Translations under genes and position numbers: made by a program
Shown here: in pieces, positions 1-8,961 of the stretch
Layout of the letters: every line of letters begins with the position of its first letter
Numbering within the stretch: the first letter of the stretch is position 1
Notes under the pieces: generated by a model
Databases searched by the model: none
The model's input: the letters and a program-made list of their open reading frames with translations, nothing else
What the model was told of the DNA's origin: nothing
Assembly (NCBI GenBank): GCA_001465015.1
Contig: LNEO01000123.1
Span: forward strand, 1 to 64,000
Origin: Deltaproteobacteria bacterium Ga0077539
GTDB lineage: Bacteria > Myxococcota_A > Polyangia > Polyangiales > Ga0077539
Reading direction: 5' to 3'
DNA length: 64,000 nucleotides

Positions 1-23
1 CGCTACTCTCTGCTCACCGCGCG

Positions 24-1016
24 GTGGACGAAGCAACGCACCCGTTTCGATGGCCCGACGAGATTCCCCGCGACGCGATCGCGACGGTGCTTTTTGTGCT
101 CAAGGATCGCGCGGGCGTGCGGCTCGACAAGTTCATCGTCGGCGAGATGCCCAGGCTCTCGCGGTCACGCGCGGCGAAGATCGCGAAGGACTTCGCCTTC
201 GACGACGCGGGTCGACGGCTATCGCCAGCGAAGATCGTCCGTCCCGGAGAGCACATCGTGCTCTTTCGCCTGAAGTGGGACGAGCCCGCCGCGCCCCGCG
301 ACGTGTCGGTGCTGTTCGAGGACGAAGACATCATCGCTGTCGACAAGCCCGCGGGCCTGCCCGTGCATCCGACGGCGCGATATCTACGAAACACGCTCAC
401 CGCCGTGCTCGCCGAGAGATACCCAGCGATGCTCGTGCATCTCTGCCATCGACTCGACAAAGAGACGTCCGGGGTCATCGTCGCGGCTCGCTCGGTCGAA
501 GTAGAGGTGAAGCTCAAGGCGGCCTTCGCCGGCCGAGACGTCAAGAAGCGCTACATCGCGATCGTGTACGGCGCGCCGCGCGAAGACGCGTTCGTGATCG
601 ACGCGCCGATGGCGCTCGCGGGGCACGAGGTCGGGGTGATGATGGCGATCACGCCGGTCGAGCGAGGCGGGCTGCCGTCACGAACCCGCGTGCGCGTGCT
701 CGAAAGGCTGGGGAAATTCACGGTCGTCGAGTGCTTTCCCGAGACGGGACGACAGCACCAGATCAGGCTCCACCTGGCGCACGCCGCGACGCCCATCGTC
801 GGAGACAAGCTCTACGCTCATTCGCCAGCGCTCTTCGTCGCGAGCCTCGAAGACAAGCTCACCGACGAGATGCGCGCAGAGCTGTTGCTGCCCCGACACG
901 CGCTGCACGCCGCGTCCATTCAGTTCGAGCATCCGAAGACGGGCGAGCCGCTGTCGATCGAAGCTCCGTTGCCCGAGGACCTGCGCGCGTTCATCGCCGA
1001 GAACGCGACGCGGTGA
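24..1016 (+). CDS. RluA-family pseudouridine synthase
   Basis: Converts uridine to pseudouridine in rRNA or another RNA. The N-terminal third, around residues 28-80, looks like an S4 RNA-binding segment. The catalytic signature HRLDKETSG starts at residue 142, placing the nucleophilic Asp at 145, and RQHQIRLHL follows near residue 244, as in RluA/RluC/RluD enzymes. The length of 330 residues fits that family. The start used is a GTG at position 24, but the reading frame stays open to the window edge, so the true start may lie upstream. Which RluA subgroup it belongs to, and therefore which uridine it modifies, cannot be decided from the sequence alone. Confidence 0.85.
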   Translation: MDEATHPFRWPDEIPRDAIATVLFVLKDRAGVRLDKFIVGEMPRLSRSRAAKIAKDFAFDDAGRRLSPAKIVRPGEHIVLFRLKWDEPAAPRDVSVLFEDEDIIAVDKPAGLPVHPTARYLRNTLTAVLAERYPAMLVHLCHRLDKETSGVIVAARSVEVEVKLKAAFAGRDVKKRYIAIVYGAPREDAFVIDAPMALAGHEVGVMMAITPVERGGLPSRTRVRVLERLGKFTVVECFPETGRQHQIRLHLAHAATPIVGDKLYAHSPALFVASLEDKLTDEMRAELLLPRHALHAASIQFEHPKTGEPLSIEAPLPEDLRAFIAENATR

Positions 1017-1091
1017 AGCGTAAACGTCGCGGCGCGGTCCGCACGAAACCGAGGGCGGGGCGCGACGCCCGTGGTAGAACCCCTGGCATCG

Positions 1092-1667
1092 ATGCACGCA
1101 CCGTCGCGCCACATTCTCGCGCTGTGCGTCGCGCTCGCCTCTGGGTGCGCGACGCAACAAGCGATTCGTCCGACCTCGCCGTTCACCGCCGAACAGGCAC
1201 GGTACTTCGACGACTCGGTCGACTACATCAGCGACCTCGACAACCTCGGCGGGACGATGGCAGACGACCTGCGCAGGCAGCTGTCGTACCTCGGCCGCAA
1301 CAGCGACCTCATCGCGATCGTCCGGCTCGAGACCGTCGCGGTCAGCCAGGACCCTGACGGCACGCAGTCGTACCGAATCGTCGCGTCCATCGTCGAGACG
1401 CTGCACGGCACCGCGCCCGAGCAGGGGCGCGTGCAGCTGCGTACGTCGCAGGGGCAGATGGGCTACAACACCGTCGCGGGCAGGCAAGAGCGACTGCAAA
1501 CGGGGCGCTGGCTCGTGTTCGTGAAGTGGTACACCGACGCGACCAACGAGGTGCGTCCGCACTGGCACCTCTATCCGCACAGCGACGCGCTCGTGACACG
1601 CATGCGCGAGGCGAGCGGAGCGCCGACGGACGGCTTTACGCGCGTCGTCCCCTCCAGCGGAAACTAG
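1092..1667 (+). CDS. putative lipoprotein of unknown function
   Basis: A 191-residue predicted lipoprotein. The ATG at 1092 gives a short positive N-terminus (MHAPSRH), a hydrophobic stretch, and a lipobox ending in ALASGC, so Cys18 would be acylated. A start 21 bp upstream is also open but would spoil the signal peptide. The mature part has no motif I recognise. It is rich in Gln, Asp and Arg and contains a VRLETVAVSQD segment of likely beta structure. It stands alone between the pseudouridine synthase and a convergent acyltransferase gene. A TAGAAC hexamer 11 bp before the ATG could be a -10 element. Confidence 0.65.
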   Translation: MHAPSRHILALCVALASGCATQQAIRPTSPFTAEQARYFDDSVDYISDLDNLGGTMADDLRRQLSYLGRNSDLIAIVRLETVAVSQDPDGTQSYRIVASIVETLHGTAPEQGRVQLRTSQGQMGYNTVAGRQERLQTGRWLVFVKWYTDATNEVRPHWHLYPHSDALVTRMREASGAPTDGFTRVVPSSGN

Positions 1668-1726
1668 CGGCGCGGGACCGTCCTGGGTTCGTCGCCGTTC
1701 ACGCCTCGCAGAGCCTCGGCGTTCGG

Positions 1727-2362
1727 CTACTCGGCGGCGTCTGCGAGCGGCAGCGATTCGACCGAGTCCTCTTCGCGAAGGCGAATCATGGACTCGTTCT
1801 CTGGGTACTTGCCGCGAACGCCCTCGTAGAAGTCACGGATCACGTCCATGTCGCGCTTCATGTCGCCGGTCGGCTTGAATACCGGCCCCAACCCGCCGCG
1901 CTTCTTCGAGTAGTCCATGAACGCGAGCAACAGCGGGACGTCGGCCTCGCGCGCGATGTGATAGAAACCCGACTTCCAGTGGTCGCGGCGCTTGCGCGTC
2001 CCGGACGGAGCGATCGTGAGAAACACACGCTCTTCGTTGCGGATCGCGTCTGCGATGGCCTTGACCTGGTTGTTGCGCTTCGACCGGTCGACAGGAACGC
2101 CCCCGAGCGCGCGGAAGAAGAACTTCAGCGGGCCCTTGAAGAGCGTGTTCTTGCCGATCCACGACACGTTCATTCGGAGCGACCACGCGACGGCCAGCGT
2201 GAAGGGGAGATCCCAGCCAGTCGTGTGCGGGTGCGCGACGAAGACCGCGCGCGGGATGTTCGGCACATCGCCAACCGTCTCCCAGCCAAATACCTTCAGC
2301 CACAGCTTGCCGATGAGGTGTCGTACCGGACCCACTCGGGGACCAACCTGTTGTTCGGTCAT
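1727..2362 (-). CDS. 1-acyl-sn-glycerol-3-phosphate acyltransferase-like protein
   Basis: A 211-residue PlsC-type acyltransferase, expected to move an acyl chain onto a lipid acceptor at the inner membrane. The family motif HX4D appears as HPHTTGWD near residue 45, and the downstream block FFRALGGVPVDRS matches the conserved glycerophosphate-binding region. A third block, IAPSGTRKRRDHWKSGF, resembles the PEGTR motif and following Lys/Gly of a small bacterial subgroup. The start ATG at 2362 (MTEQQVG) was chosen over an open extension to 2701 that has no domain content. It lies 127 bp downstream of the nucleotidyltransferase gene on the same strand. Its exact acceptor is unknown. Confidence 0.8.
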   Translation of the reverse strand: MTEQQVGPRVGPVRHLIGKLWLKVFGWETVGDVPNIPRAVFVAHPHTTGWDLPFTLAVAWSLRMNVSWIGKNTLFKGPLKFFFRALGGVPVDRSKRNNQVKAIADAIRNEERVFLTIAPSGTRKRRDHWKSGFYHIAREADVPLLLAFMDYSKKRGGLGPVFKPTGDMKRDMDVIRDFYEGVRGKYPENESMIRLREEDSVESLPLADAAE

Positions 2363-2489
2363 TGCAGCGCGCAACAATGCCACCACCGCGACAAACGCCG
2401 ACCCTCGTGACCGAATCGTGACAATCCAATGATTCTGCTCGCACCGAGTAACAGCGCGGGAATCTTTGGAGAATCTACGCCGCAGAGCG

Positions 2490-3788
2490 TCAATGCGCGC
2501 CGCGCGCGAGCGTCGTACGCGCGAGCTCGAGCAGCGAATTCCTCGTGTTGAGTGCGGGATCGTCGAGCACCGCGTCCATGAGCGCGCGCAACACGACGCC
2601 GAGCTCTCGCGACGGCGCCAGCCCGAGCTCGCGTTGCAGGTCTTCGCCGTCGACCGCCAACTCACCGGGCTCGATCGGATCGCGACGAACGACGATGTCA
2701 TCGACGCGCGTCAGCGCAGCGTTCACCTCGGCGAGCTCGTCCGATTGTTTCGCGGACGCCAGCGCTCTCGCGAGCAGCGCGATCTCGGTCACGGCCCCGC
2801 GCGTCGCCCGCTTGAGCCAGCGTCGAAGCGCGCCGTCCGAAGCGTCGCGCGGGAGCGTTCGCACACACTCGGTCAAATGCGCGAGCCTCGCGCCGTCGCG
2901 GACCGAAAACTTGTTGTCCTTGGCGTAGCGCTGCACGTGCTTCTCGGGCATCGCCAAGAACAGCGCCGCGAGCCGCAGAATCGCGTCGCCCGGCGGGATC
3001 GAGTCCATCACCGCGAGGTGCAAATCGAAGAATGTCCCATTGAATTGTGGGGCCTGCAATCGACTCGTCTGCGCGAGATCGGCGTTGATCTCGTCGAGGA
3101 TGCCCGTGTCGTTCATGACCACGAAGGCGCGCGACGGACGCTTCGCCTTCATCGCCTTCAGCCACTCGTCGTGCACACGCTCGCGCGACACGCGTCGAAA
3201 CGTGGGCAAATTTGGCCGGATCGCGTCGCGCGTCGCCGCGTCGAGCTCGAACTCGAGCGTCGCGCAGAATCGCGCCGCGCGCAGCACGCGGAGGCCGTCC
3301 TCGCGAAAGCGCTCGTTGGCGTCCCCCACCGCGCGCACGACGCGACGCGACAGATCGACGCGTCCCTCGAACGGGTCCATGAACTCGTCCCGCGCGACGT
3401 CGAACGCGATCGCGTTGACCGTGAAATCCCGCCGCGCGAGGTCCTCTCGCACGTCGTCGACGAAGAACACTTCGTCCGGCCGACGACCGTCCGTGTACGC
3501 CCCCTCTCCGCGCAGCGTCGTGACCTCGTAGTGAACGCGGTCGAGCACGACGGTCACGGTGCCATGCTTGATTCCCGTGGGAATCACATGGCCAAACAAG
3601 CGCTGAACCTGCTCGGGCCTCGCGCTCGTGCACACGTCCCAGTCCGCGACCGCGCGCCCGAGCAACAGGTCTCTGACGCACCCGCCGACGATCCACGCGC
3701 CGTGCCCTGCCCGATGCAACGTCTCGCAGACGCCGCGGACGGGCGCAGGGATCGAGCCGTGCGCGATGCGAAATCGCTCGTCTGTCAC
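2490..3788 (-). CDS. CCA tRNA nucleotidyltransferase / poly(A) polymerase family protein
   Basis: A 432-residue class II nucleotidyltransferase that adds CCA to tRNA 3 prime ends or polyadenylates RNA. The head domain carries GGCVRDLLLG at residues 35-44 followed by DWD (Asp49/Asp51), the metal-binding pair. A later block RRDFTVNAIAFD and the segment REDGLRVLRAARF are the conserved RNA-binding and nucleotide-selecting regions. The start is a GTG that overlaps the TGA of the upstream ATPase gene by four bases (3785-3788), so the two are translationally coupled. CCA-adding function is more likely than PcnB because no second copy is visible, but the sequence alone does not settle it. Confidence 0.85.
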   Translation of the reverse strand: MTDERFRIAHGSIPAPVRGVCETLHRAGHGAWIVGGCVRDLLLGRAVADWDVCTSARPEQVQRLFGHVIPTGIKHGTVTVVLDRVHYEVTTLRGEGAYTDGRRPDEVFFVDDVREDLARRDFTVNAIAFDVARDEFMDPFEGRVDLSRRVVRAVGDANERFREDGLRVLRAARFCATLEFELDAATRDAIRPNLPTFRRVSRERVHDEWLKAMKAKRPSRAFVVMNDTGILDEINADLAQTSRLQAPQFNGTFFDLHLAVMDSIPPGDAILRLAALFLAMPEKHVQRYAKDNKFSVRDGARLAHLTECVRTLPRDASDGALRRWLKRATRGAVTEIALLARALASAKQSDELAEVNAALTRVDDIVVRRDPIEPGELAVDGEDLQRELGLAPSRELGVVLRALMDAVLDDPALNTRNSLLELARTTLARGAH

Positions 3789-6685
3789 GAACCGGACCTG
3801 TCGCCCTTCTTCGGATCGACCGCCGGATGCTCGTCGGTGCTCTTCGCGAAGTCCGACGCGTCGAAGGGCTCGGAATCCGCCGGTCCGCCCGCGGTCACCG
3901 TAGGCGCTGCCGACCCGGCAGACGATGAAGAGCCGCTCATCTTGACGACAGGGACCGCGCCGCCCACGTCGGTCGAGCCTCCGTCGAACATCGGATCGAA
4001 GCTCGTCGTCGCAGCAGGCTCGCTGTGCGTCATCTGAACTTCGTGTCGCGCGCTGAAGATGGGTCCCGGATCGACGCCGGCGACCGACAGGTTGAGCTTC
4101 GCCCGAATCGCGTCCGCCGTGTGCAGGAGGCGCTCGGCCTCGGCCCGCTCTTCAGCGGACGCCGACGGTGAGTCGCGGAGCAACGCGGCGAAGGCCCGAG
4201 CGGTCCTCGCCCATTCGACCTCGTTGTGCACCGACTCGAAGATCGAGAGCGACTCTCGAAACATGTCCTCCGCCGCGGCGCCGTCGGGCGTACGTCGACC
4301 GCTGATGGAGAGGCACTCTGCGAGCGAGCGCCGCGCGATGGCTGCGTTGACCTTCGATCGCACCTGCTCGAACACCGCCACCGACCGCTCGAGATACGAG
4401 CGCGCGACGGCGAGCTCCGACGTCAGAACGTGGGCGATCCCGAGGCCGCGCCAGACCTCGGCGAGCAGCAGTCGATCCTCGACCTCGTCGCAAATGCGCT
4501 CGGCTTCCCGCAGGATTCGAATCGCCTCGGCGGGCTTTCGCACCCGATATTGCGCCTCGCCGATGTTCACGAGCAACAGCGCTTCGCGCCGCCGATCGCC
4601 CACCTCGCGCGCGAGGTTGAGCGCCTCGAGCCACGTGTTCAACGCGGCGTCGATCTCGCCGCGATCCTGGTGAATCGTCCCGAGGTTGTTCAGGGTCAGC
4701 ACGAGGCCCGGGAGGTCTTCGTTGGCGCGCCTCAGCTCGAGCGCGCGCGTGAGCGCCTCGAGGCCCTCACGATACTGACCGCTGTCTTGTAGGGCGCTGC
4801 CGATGTTGTGCAGCGACAACGCGATGGACCGCGGATCGCCGAGCCGCTCGCGGCGCTCGAGCGCGTCGCGCATGAAGCGCAGCGCGGCGTCGTAGTTTCC
4901 CTTGAGCCAGTGGACCTTGCCGATGTCGTCGAGCGACGACGCGATGCCCCGCTCGTCCGCGGCGGACTCGAAGAGCGCGAGGCCCGTTCCGAGGTGCTTC
5001 ATCGCGGCGTCGAGCTGGCCAACCTCGCGATAAGCGCGACCGATGCGATTGTGCGCCGCGCCACCCTTCGAGCGCAGATCGAGGCGGTACGCGATGGCTT
5101 GCATCGCGCGAAACGCCTCGAGCGCGCCGTCGACCTGACCGAGCCGCTGCAGCACGTCTCCGAGGTGAAGCTCTGCGTCGAACCGCAGCCGCACGTCGAA
5201 ATCACCGAGCAGCGCCAGGCCCTTTCGATAGTGCTCGACCGCCTTGGTGTTGGCGAACCGCGCGCGAGCCCGGTCTGCGCTCTCCAAGTAGCATCGCGCA
5301 GCGCGCAGCGGTCGGTCGCCGAGCTCGTAGTGCTCAGCCAGCAAATCGAGGTGCTCTTCGGTCCGCTCGACGAGCCGAAACTCCAGCCACTCCGCGAGCA
5401 GGAGGTGAAACTCCTTCGCGGACTCGGGCGCGACGAGCGTTCGCAGCGTCTCGCGCTCGAGGTTGTGTTTGAAGATGAACTCCTCGTCACCGCTGATCGA
5501 GCTCTCGGGCATCCGCAGGACGAAGTCCTTCGACTCGAGGCCTCCGAGCAGGTCGCGATACTGCAGGGCGATGTCTTCGCCTCCGCCCCACAGCGTCGGC
5601 GCGCCGGTGTGAACGCGGCCCAAAACGACCAGGCCGCCCAGCCAGAACACCGGGCCCATGACCGCGCCCTTTTCGAGCAGCTCGCGCTCGGCGGGAGACA
5701 ACGCGGCGAGCCTCGTCTGCACGGCGTCCTCGACGGACATCGGCAGCTCGAGCTCGTCGAGCTTGTCGAGGTCGACCCACGCGCTGCCGTCCTCGCGAAA
5801 CCCGACGACCTCTTGCTCGAAGTAGATCCTCGCGATCTGCTCGAGCAACATCGGCAGACCGCCAGCCATCTCCACGGCCGCGTCGACCAACTCCACGGGA
5901 ACCTCGCCGAGGTCGTCGCGCACCCGCGTGAGCAACGAGGTCGCCAGCACCCTCGCCTCTTCTGCGTCGAGAGGTCCGAGGTCCACCCGCTCGTGTCGTT
6001 CGCCGAGGCAGGCAGGCCACGCACGATCGTTGGCATTGAGCTCCGGACCGGCGGTCACGAGCACCGTCACTGGAGCAGCGCCCATCGATTCGATGAGCGA
6101 TCGCAAGAACCGCGCGCCTTCGGTCCCGGCGAGGTGAAGATCCTCGACGACCAGCACGAGCGGCGCTCGGTGGGCGTCGACCTCGAAGAACTTTCGCAGC
6201 ACCGCGCGGGCGATCGCTTCGCGCGTCGAAGGGTCCTCTTCGAACGCCTCGGAGAGAGCCGTCGACGGCAGCTCGATGCCCATCGCTGCGCCGAGGAAAT
6301 GCACCATCTCGCCGACGCGGCGCTCGCCGAACAGCTCGGCCACCCTCGCGCGAAGCTCCGCGAACTGCGCGTTGCTGTCAGCGCTCTCGGCGATCGCGAA
6401 GCGCGTGCGCAGGATCCTTGCGATCGCAGGCTGCAAGCCCTGGTCGCTGCGACAAGCGCCGCGCAGGCTCCGCGCGCCCGGAAACAGCTCGCGGACGTCG
6501 CGAAGCGACTCTGTTACGAGCCTCGTCTTGCCGACGCCCGCCGTTCCCGTGACCGTGACGAGACGCGGCTCTGAGCGCTCGATGCTCTGGCGAATCGCGC
6601 GGACGATTTTGTCACGCTCGTTGACGCGCCCAACGAGCGGCACTTTGGTCCCTGCGACCGGACCGCTTCGGCCCTCGGTTGCCAT
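3785..6685 (-). CDS. AAA-type ATPase with C-terminal TPR array
   Basis: A 966-residue cytosolic protein of STAND-like architecture. An ATPase domain with Walker A GTAGVGKT at residues 47-54 and a Walker B-like LVLVVEDLHLAG is followed by a long alpha-helical middle region. At least six TPR units fill the second half, visible as repeated patterns such as ALHNIGSALQDSGQY and TLNNLGTIHQDRGEI. The last ~80 residues are low-complexity (Ser, Ala, Pro). The ATG at 6685 is preceded by a GGAGGA Shine-Dalgarno five bases away, better than an open extension to 6787. It overlaps the nucleotidyltransferase gene, suggesting one transcript. No DNA-binding or kinase domain is visible, so it may be a scaffold or signalling hub. 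Confidence 0.8.
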   Translation of the reverse strand: MATEGRSGPVAGTKVPLVGRVNERDKIVRAIRQSIERSEPRLVTVTGTAGVGKTRLVTESLRDVRELFPGARSLRGACRSDQGLQPAIARILRTRFAIAESADSNAQFAELRARVAELFGERRVGEMVHFLGAAMGIELPSTALSEAFEEDPSTREAIARAVLRKFFEVDAHRAPLVLVVEDLHLAGTEGARFLRSLIESMGAAPVTVLVTAGPELNANDRAWPACLGERHERVDLGPLDAEEARVLATSLLTRVRDDLGEVPVELVDAAVEMAGGLPMLLEQIARIYFEQEVVGFREDGSAWVDLDKLDELELPMSVEDAVQTRLAALSPAERELLEKGAVMGPVFWLGGLVVLGRVHTGAPTLWGGGEDIALQYRDLLGGLESKDFVLRMPESSISGDEEFIFKHNLERETLRTLVAPESAKEFHLLLAEWLEFRLVERTEEHLDLLAEHYELGDRPLRAARCYLESADRARARFANTKAVEHYRKGLALLGDFDVRLRFDAELHLGDVLQRLGQVDGALEAFRAMQAIAYRLDLRSKGGAAHNRIGRAYREVGQLDAAMKHLGTGLALFESAADERGIASSLDDIGKVHWLKGNYDAALRFMRDALERRERLGDPRSIALSLHNIGSALQDSGQYREGLEALTRALELRRANEDLPGLVLTLNNLGTIHQDRGEIDAALNTWLEALNLAREVGDRRREALLLVNIGEAQYRVRKPAEAIRILREAERICDEVEDRLLLAEVWRGLGIAHVLTSELAVARSYLERSVAVFEQVRSKVNAAIARRSLAECLSISGRRTPDGAAAEDMFRESLSIFESVHNEVEWARTARAFAALLRDSPSASAEERAEAERLLHTADAIRAKLNLSVAGVDPGPIFSARHEVQMTHSEPAATTSFDPMFDGGSTDVGGAVPVVKMSGSSSSAGSAAPTVTAGGPADSEPFDASDFAKSTDEHPAVDPKKGDRSGS

Positions 6686-6689
6686 GAAG

Positions 6690-6695
6690 TCCTCC
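6690..6695 (-). promoter_or_regulatory. strong ribosome binding site of the ATPase/TPR gene
   Basis: On the minus strand the sequence reads GGAGGA with a five-base spacer before the ATG at 6685. It decides the start of the 966-residue protein against the longer open frame. Confidence 0.7.
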
Positions 6696-6859
6696 AGACT
6701 GGTGTCCGTCGACGATACAGCCGCTTGGCGCTTCGAAGACGCGCGCCAGCGCCGTATCTCCACGGATCGGCCGGCCGGGTACCGCATCGCTCCTCCGCGC
6801 GCAAGTGGCGCGCGAGCGCCGTTGCATCCGCGCCCGAACCGCTCTAGTCACACCGCTCG

Positions 6860-7513
6860 GTGTCCGAGGCAACCTACCCACCCCGAACGGTCGCGATCGT
6901 CGCGCTCGGCTCGCTCATCGGCGGCTTCGTCCTGGTTTTCGGCGGAGGAATGCTCGTGCTCCGCCCGCGTTCGACGGACACGGTCGCGCCGAGCAACTCG
7001 CTCCCGCCGCCGTCCGCCGACGCCGGGCCGCCGCTCGCCGACCCGCTCGCCGCTCCAACCCGAGACGCGTCCGTCAGCAGCGCAACAGCCCCGGGCGGAG
7101 ACGAGCCGACCCCTCCCACGCCGCCAAACAACGGCGGCGCCGAACCGACGACGCCAGCCGTCGCGGGCTCGGTGACCGTCGGCGCTCCGACCATCTCGCG
7201 CTGCTTCGACGCAGGCCCTCCGAACCCGATCCCCGGCGCCAATTGCGGCCAACTCGCGTCGCTGCAACAGCACATCGCGTCGCGCTCGACCGCCGTCGCC
7301 GAATGCGCGCGCGGCGCCCACGGCCGGCTCGCGCTGGTGCTCGATTTTCGCTTTTCGACGTCGTTCGTTCGCGGCTGGGGTTCGCCAGCAAGCACCATCG
7401 CGCGCGCCGGAGACGTCACGAGCTGCGTGAAAAACGCCGTGCTCCCCCTGCCGTTCGCGCAAATGCCGCACGATCACGACCGCTACATCGTGATCGTCCC
7501 GATTGATTTCTAG
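6860..7513 (+). CDS. membrane-anchored protein with AgmX/TonB-like C-terminal region
   Basis: A 217-residue protein. Residues ~10-33 form one transmembrane segment (TVAIVALGSLIGGFVLVFGG), then a Pro/Ala/Thr-rich linker runs to about residue 110. The C-terminal ~100 residues contain three Cys (in CFDAG, NCGQL and AECARG) and a second pattern ending TSCVKNAVLPLPF and VPIDF. That spacing resembles the AgmX/PglI-type C-terminal domain common in myxobacterial proteins, where one Cys precedes a beta strand and another precedes a short helix. The start is GTG. It is transcribed alone, divergent from the ATPase gene. The function is unknown; an envelope-spanning adaptor is a guess. Confidence 0.6.
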   Translation: MSEATYPPRTVAIVALGSLIGGFVLVFGGGMLVLRPRSTDTVAPSNSLPPPSADAGPPLADPLAAPTRDASVSSATAPGGDEPTPPTPPNNGGAEPTTPAVAGSVTVGAPTISRCFDAGPPNPIPGANCGQLASLQQHIASRSTAVAECARGAHGRLALVLDFRFSTSFVRGWGSPASTIARAGDVTSCVKNAVLPLPFAQMPHDHDRYIVIVPIDF

Positions 7514-7645
7514 CGCCGCACTGAAATCCCCGCGGCGGACGGGCGTCGGGGTTTGACAGAATGTCGAACGACACGCCCGAAGACGACGAACGACGTTCGA
7601 CCGATCGCGCGACGGACCAACTGCGCTAGTGTCCGCCACCGTCCG

Positions 7646-8887
7646 GTGGCTCGAGACTCGACCGACATCGACGGTTTGCTTCGCATCACGACGGCGCCCC
7701 TCGCGTTGCCTGCGGGCCTGCGTGATCAACTTCCGCCGCGCGCGCAAGAGCGGCGCTCGAGAGCGCGCACCGTCCTCGAGCGCTTCGCGGCATGGGGCTA
7801 CGAGCTCGTCGTTCCTCCGGCATACGAGCGAGAAGACTCCATCGCTCGCGGGCTCTCGGACCGAGCTCGACGCGACGTCGTCCGCTTCGTCGAGCCCGCC
7901 TCGGGGCACGTCGTCGCGCTTCGGCCCGACATGACCCCGCAGATCGCGCGGATCGCAGCGACGCACTATGCGTCGCGATCGATCCCGCTTCGGCTCATGT
8001 ACGAAGGCTCCGTCCTGCGCACGCCGCGTGGCCGAAGCCGCAAGCTCCGGCAAATCGCGCAAGCTGGCGTCGAGCTGATCGGTTGGAGCTCGGTCGACGC
8101 AGACGTCGAGGTCATGCGCGTCGCGCTCGCCGCGCTGTCGGCGCTGGGACTCGACGACGTCCGCGTCGAACTCTCGCACGCAGCCATCGCCCACGAGCTC
8201 GTCGCGCTGGCTACACCCGAGCGGCGAGAGCTCCTCGTCGACGCGCTGTCGGCTCGAGACCTCGCCACGATAAGCAGGATCGTGGACGCTCCACAGGCGC
8301 GCGCGACGATCGAGTCTGCCTGTCGTTTCGCAGGGTCCGCGACGCTGCTCGATGGTCCGATCCCCGCGGCGCTCGCCGAGAAGGCTACCGTCCGCGCGGC
8401 GCTCCAACAGCTGACCGTTGTCGCAGCAGCCCTCGCCGAAGCGGGACTCGCAGATCGAACGCTCGTCGACCTCGGCGAGGTGCGCGGGCTCGGCTATTAC
8501 ACAGGCGTGTCGTTCGTGTTGCTCGCGCGCGGCGTCGGCGAGCCGATCGGAGCTGGCGGCCGCTACGACGAGCTGCTCGCGGAGTACGGCTCCGCAGCGC
8601 CCGCGACGGGCTGCGCGATCGACCTCGAGCTCGTCGACGAGGCGCTCGCGACGGTCCCTGGGCAGAGCGTCGACGCTCGTCGGGTGTTGCTCGTCGGCCC
8701 TTCGACGCATCGCCGCGCGGCCGCGCAACGCCTTCGAGAGCGCGGTTGGATCGTCGCGGAGGCCGACGCCGATCAGCTCGCGAGCGCGCAGCCAGAGGAG
8801 CTCGCGTCCTTCGGCCGAGTGCTCCAATGCGACGAAGGGATCGCGTTCGACCGCGACGATCCCCAACGAACAAACTTGCTCGAATAA
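7646..8887 (+). CDS. hisZ: ATP phosphoribosyltransferase regulatory subunit
   Basis: A HisRS-like protein of about 413 residues that would activate the short form of HisG in histidine biosynthesis. It shows class II synthetase motif 2 as YEGSVLRTPRG, the HisA-like LGYYTG block, and motif 3 as GAGGRYDELL. The C-terminal anticodon-binding domain of a true HisRS is reduced to a short Rossmann-like remnant, which favours HisZ. The GTG at 7646 is preferred to a GTG 93 bp upstream because the extension is Arg/Thr-rich with no domain. It precedes purA, an arrangement seen in many proteobacteria. No hisG lies in this window. A diverged HisRS paralogue is the main alternative. Confidence 0.75.
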   Translation: MARDSTDIDGLLRITTAPLALPAGLRDQLPPRAQERRSRARTVLERFAAWGYELVVPPAYEREDSIARGLSDRARRDVVRFVEPASGHVVALRPDMTPQIARIAATHYASRSIPLRLMYEGSVLRTPRGRSRKLRQIAQAGVELIGWSSVDADVEVMRVALAALSALGLDDVRVELSHAAIAHELVALATPERRELLVDALSARDLATISRIVDAPQARATIESACRFAGSATLLDGPIPAALAEKATVRAALQQLTVVAAALAEAGLADRTLVDLGEVRGLGYYTGVSFVLLARGVGEPIGAGGRYDELLAEYGSAAPATGCAIDLELVDEALATVPGQSVDARRVLLVGPSTHRRAAAQRLRERGWIVAEADADQLASAQPEELASFGRVLQCDEGIAFDRDDPQRTNLLE

Positions 8888-8961
8888 CTGCGTCTCGCGG
8901 CATCGAACGCGAGACCCGACCATCTATAGCTGCGCAACCCGAGAGAAGAGAGAACACGAAG

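Noticed and set aside
2466-4037. Long open plus-strand frame of 523 codons opposite the nucleotidyltransferase and ATPase genes
   Set aside because: It is Arg/His/Glu-rich with no domain and runs antisense to two genes with clear motifs. In GC-rich DNA such antisense frames stay open by codon bias.
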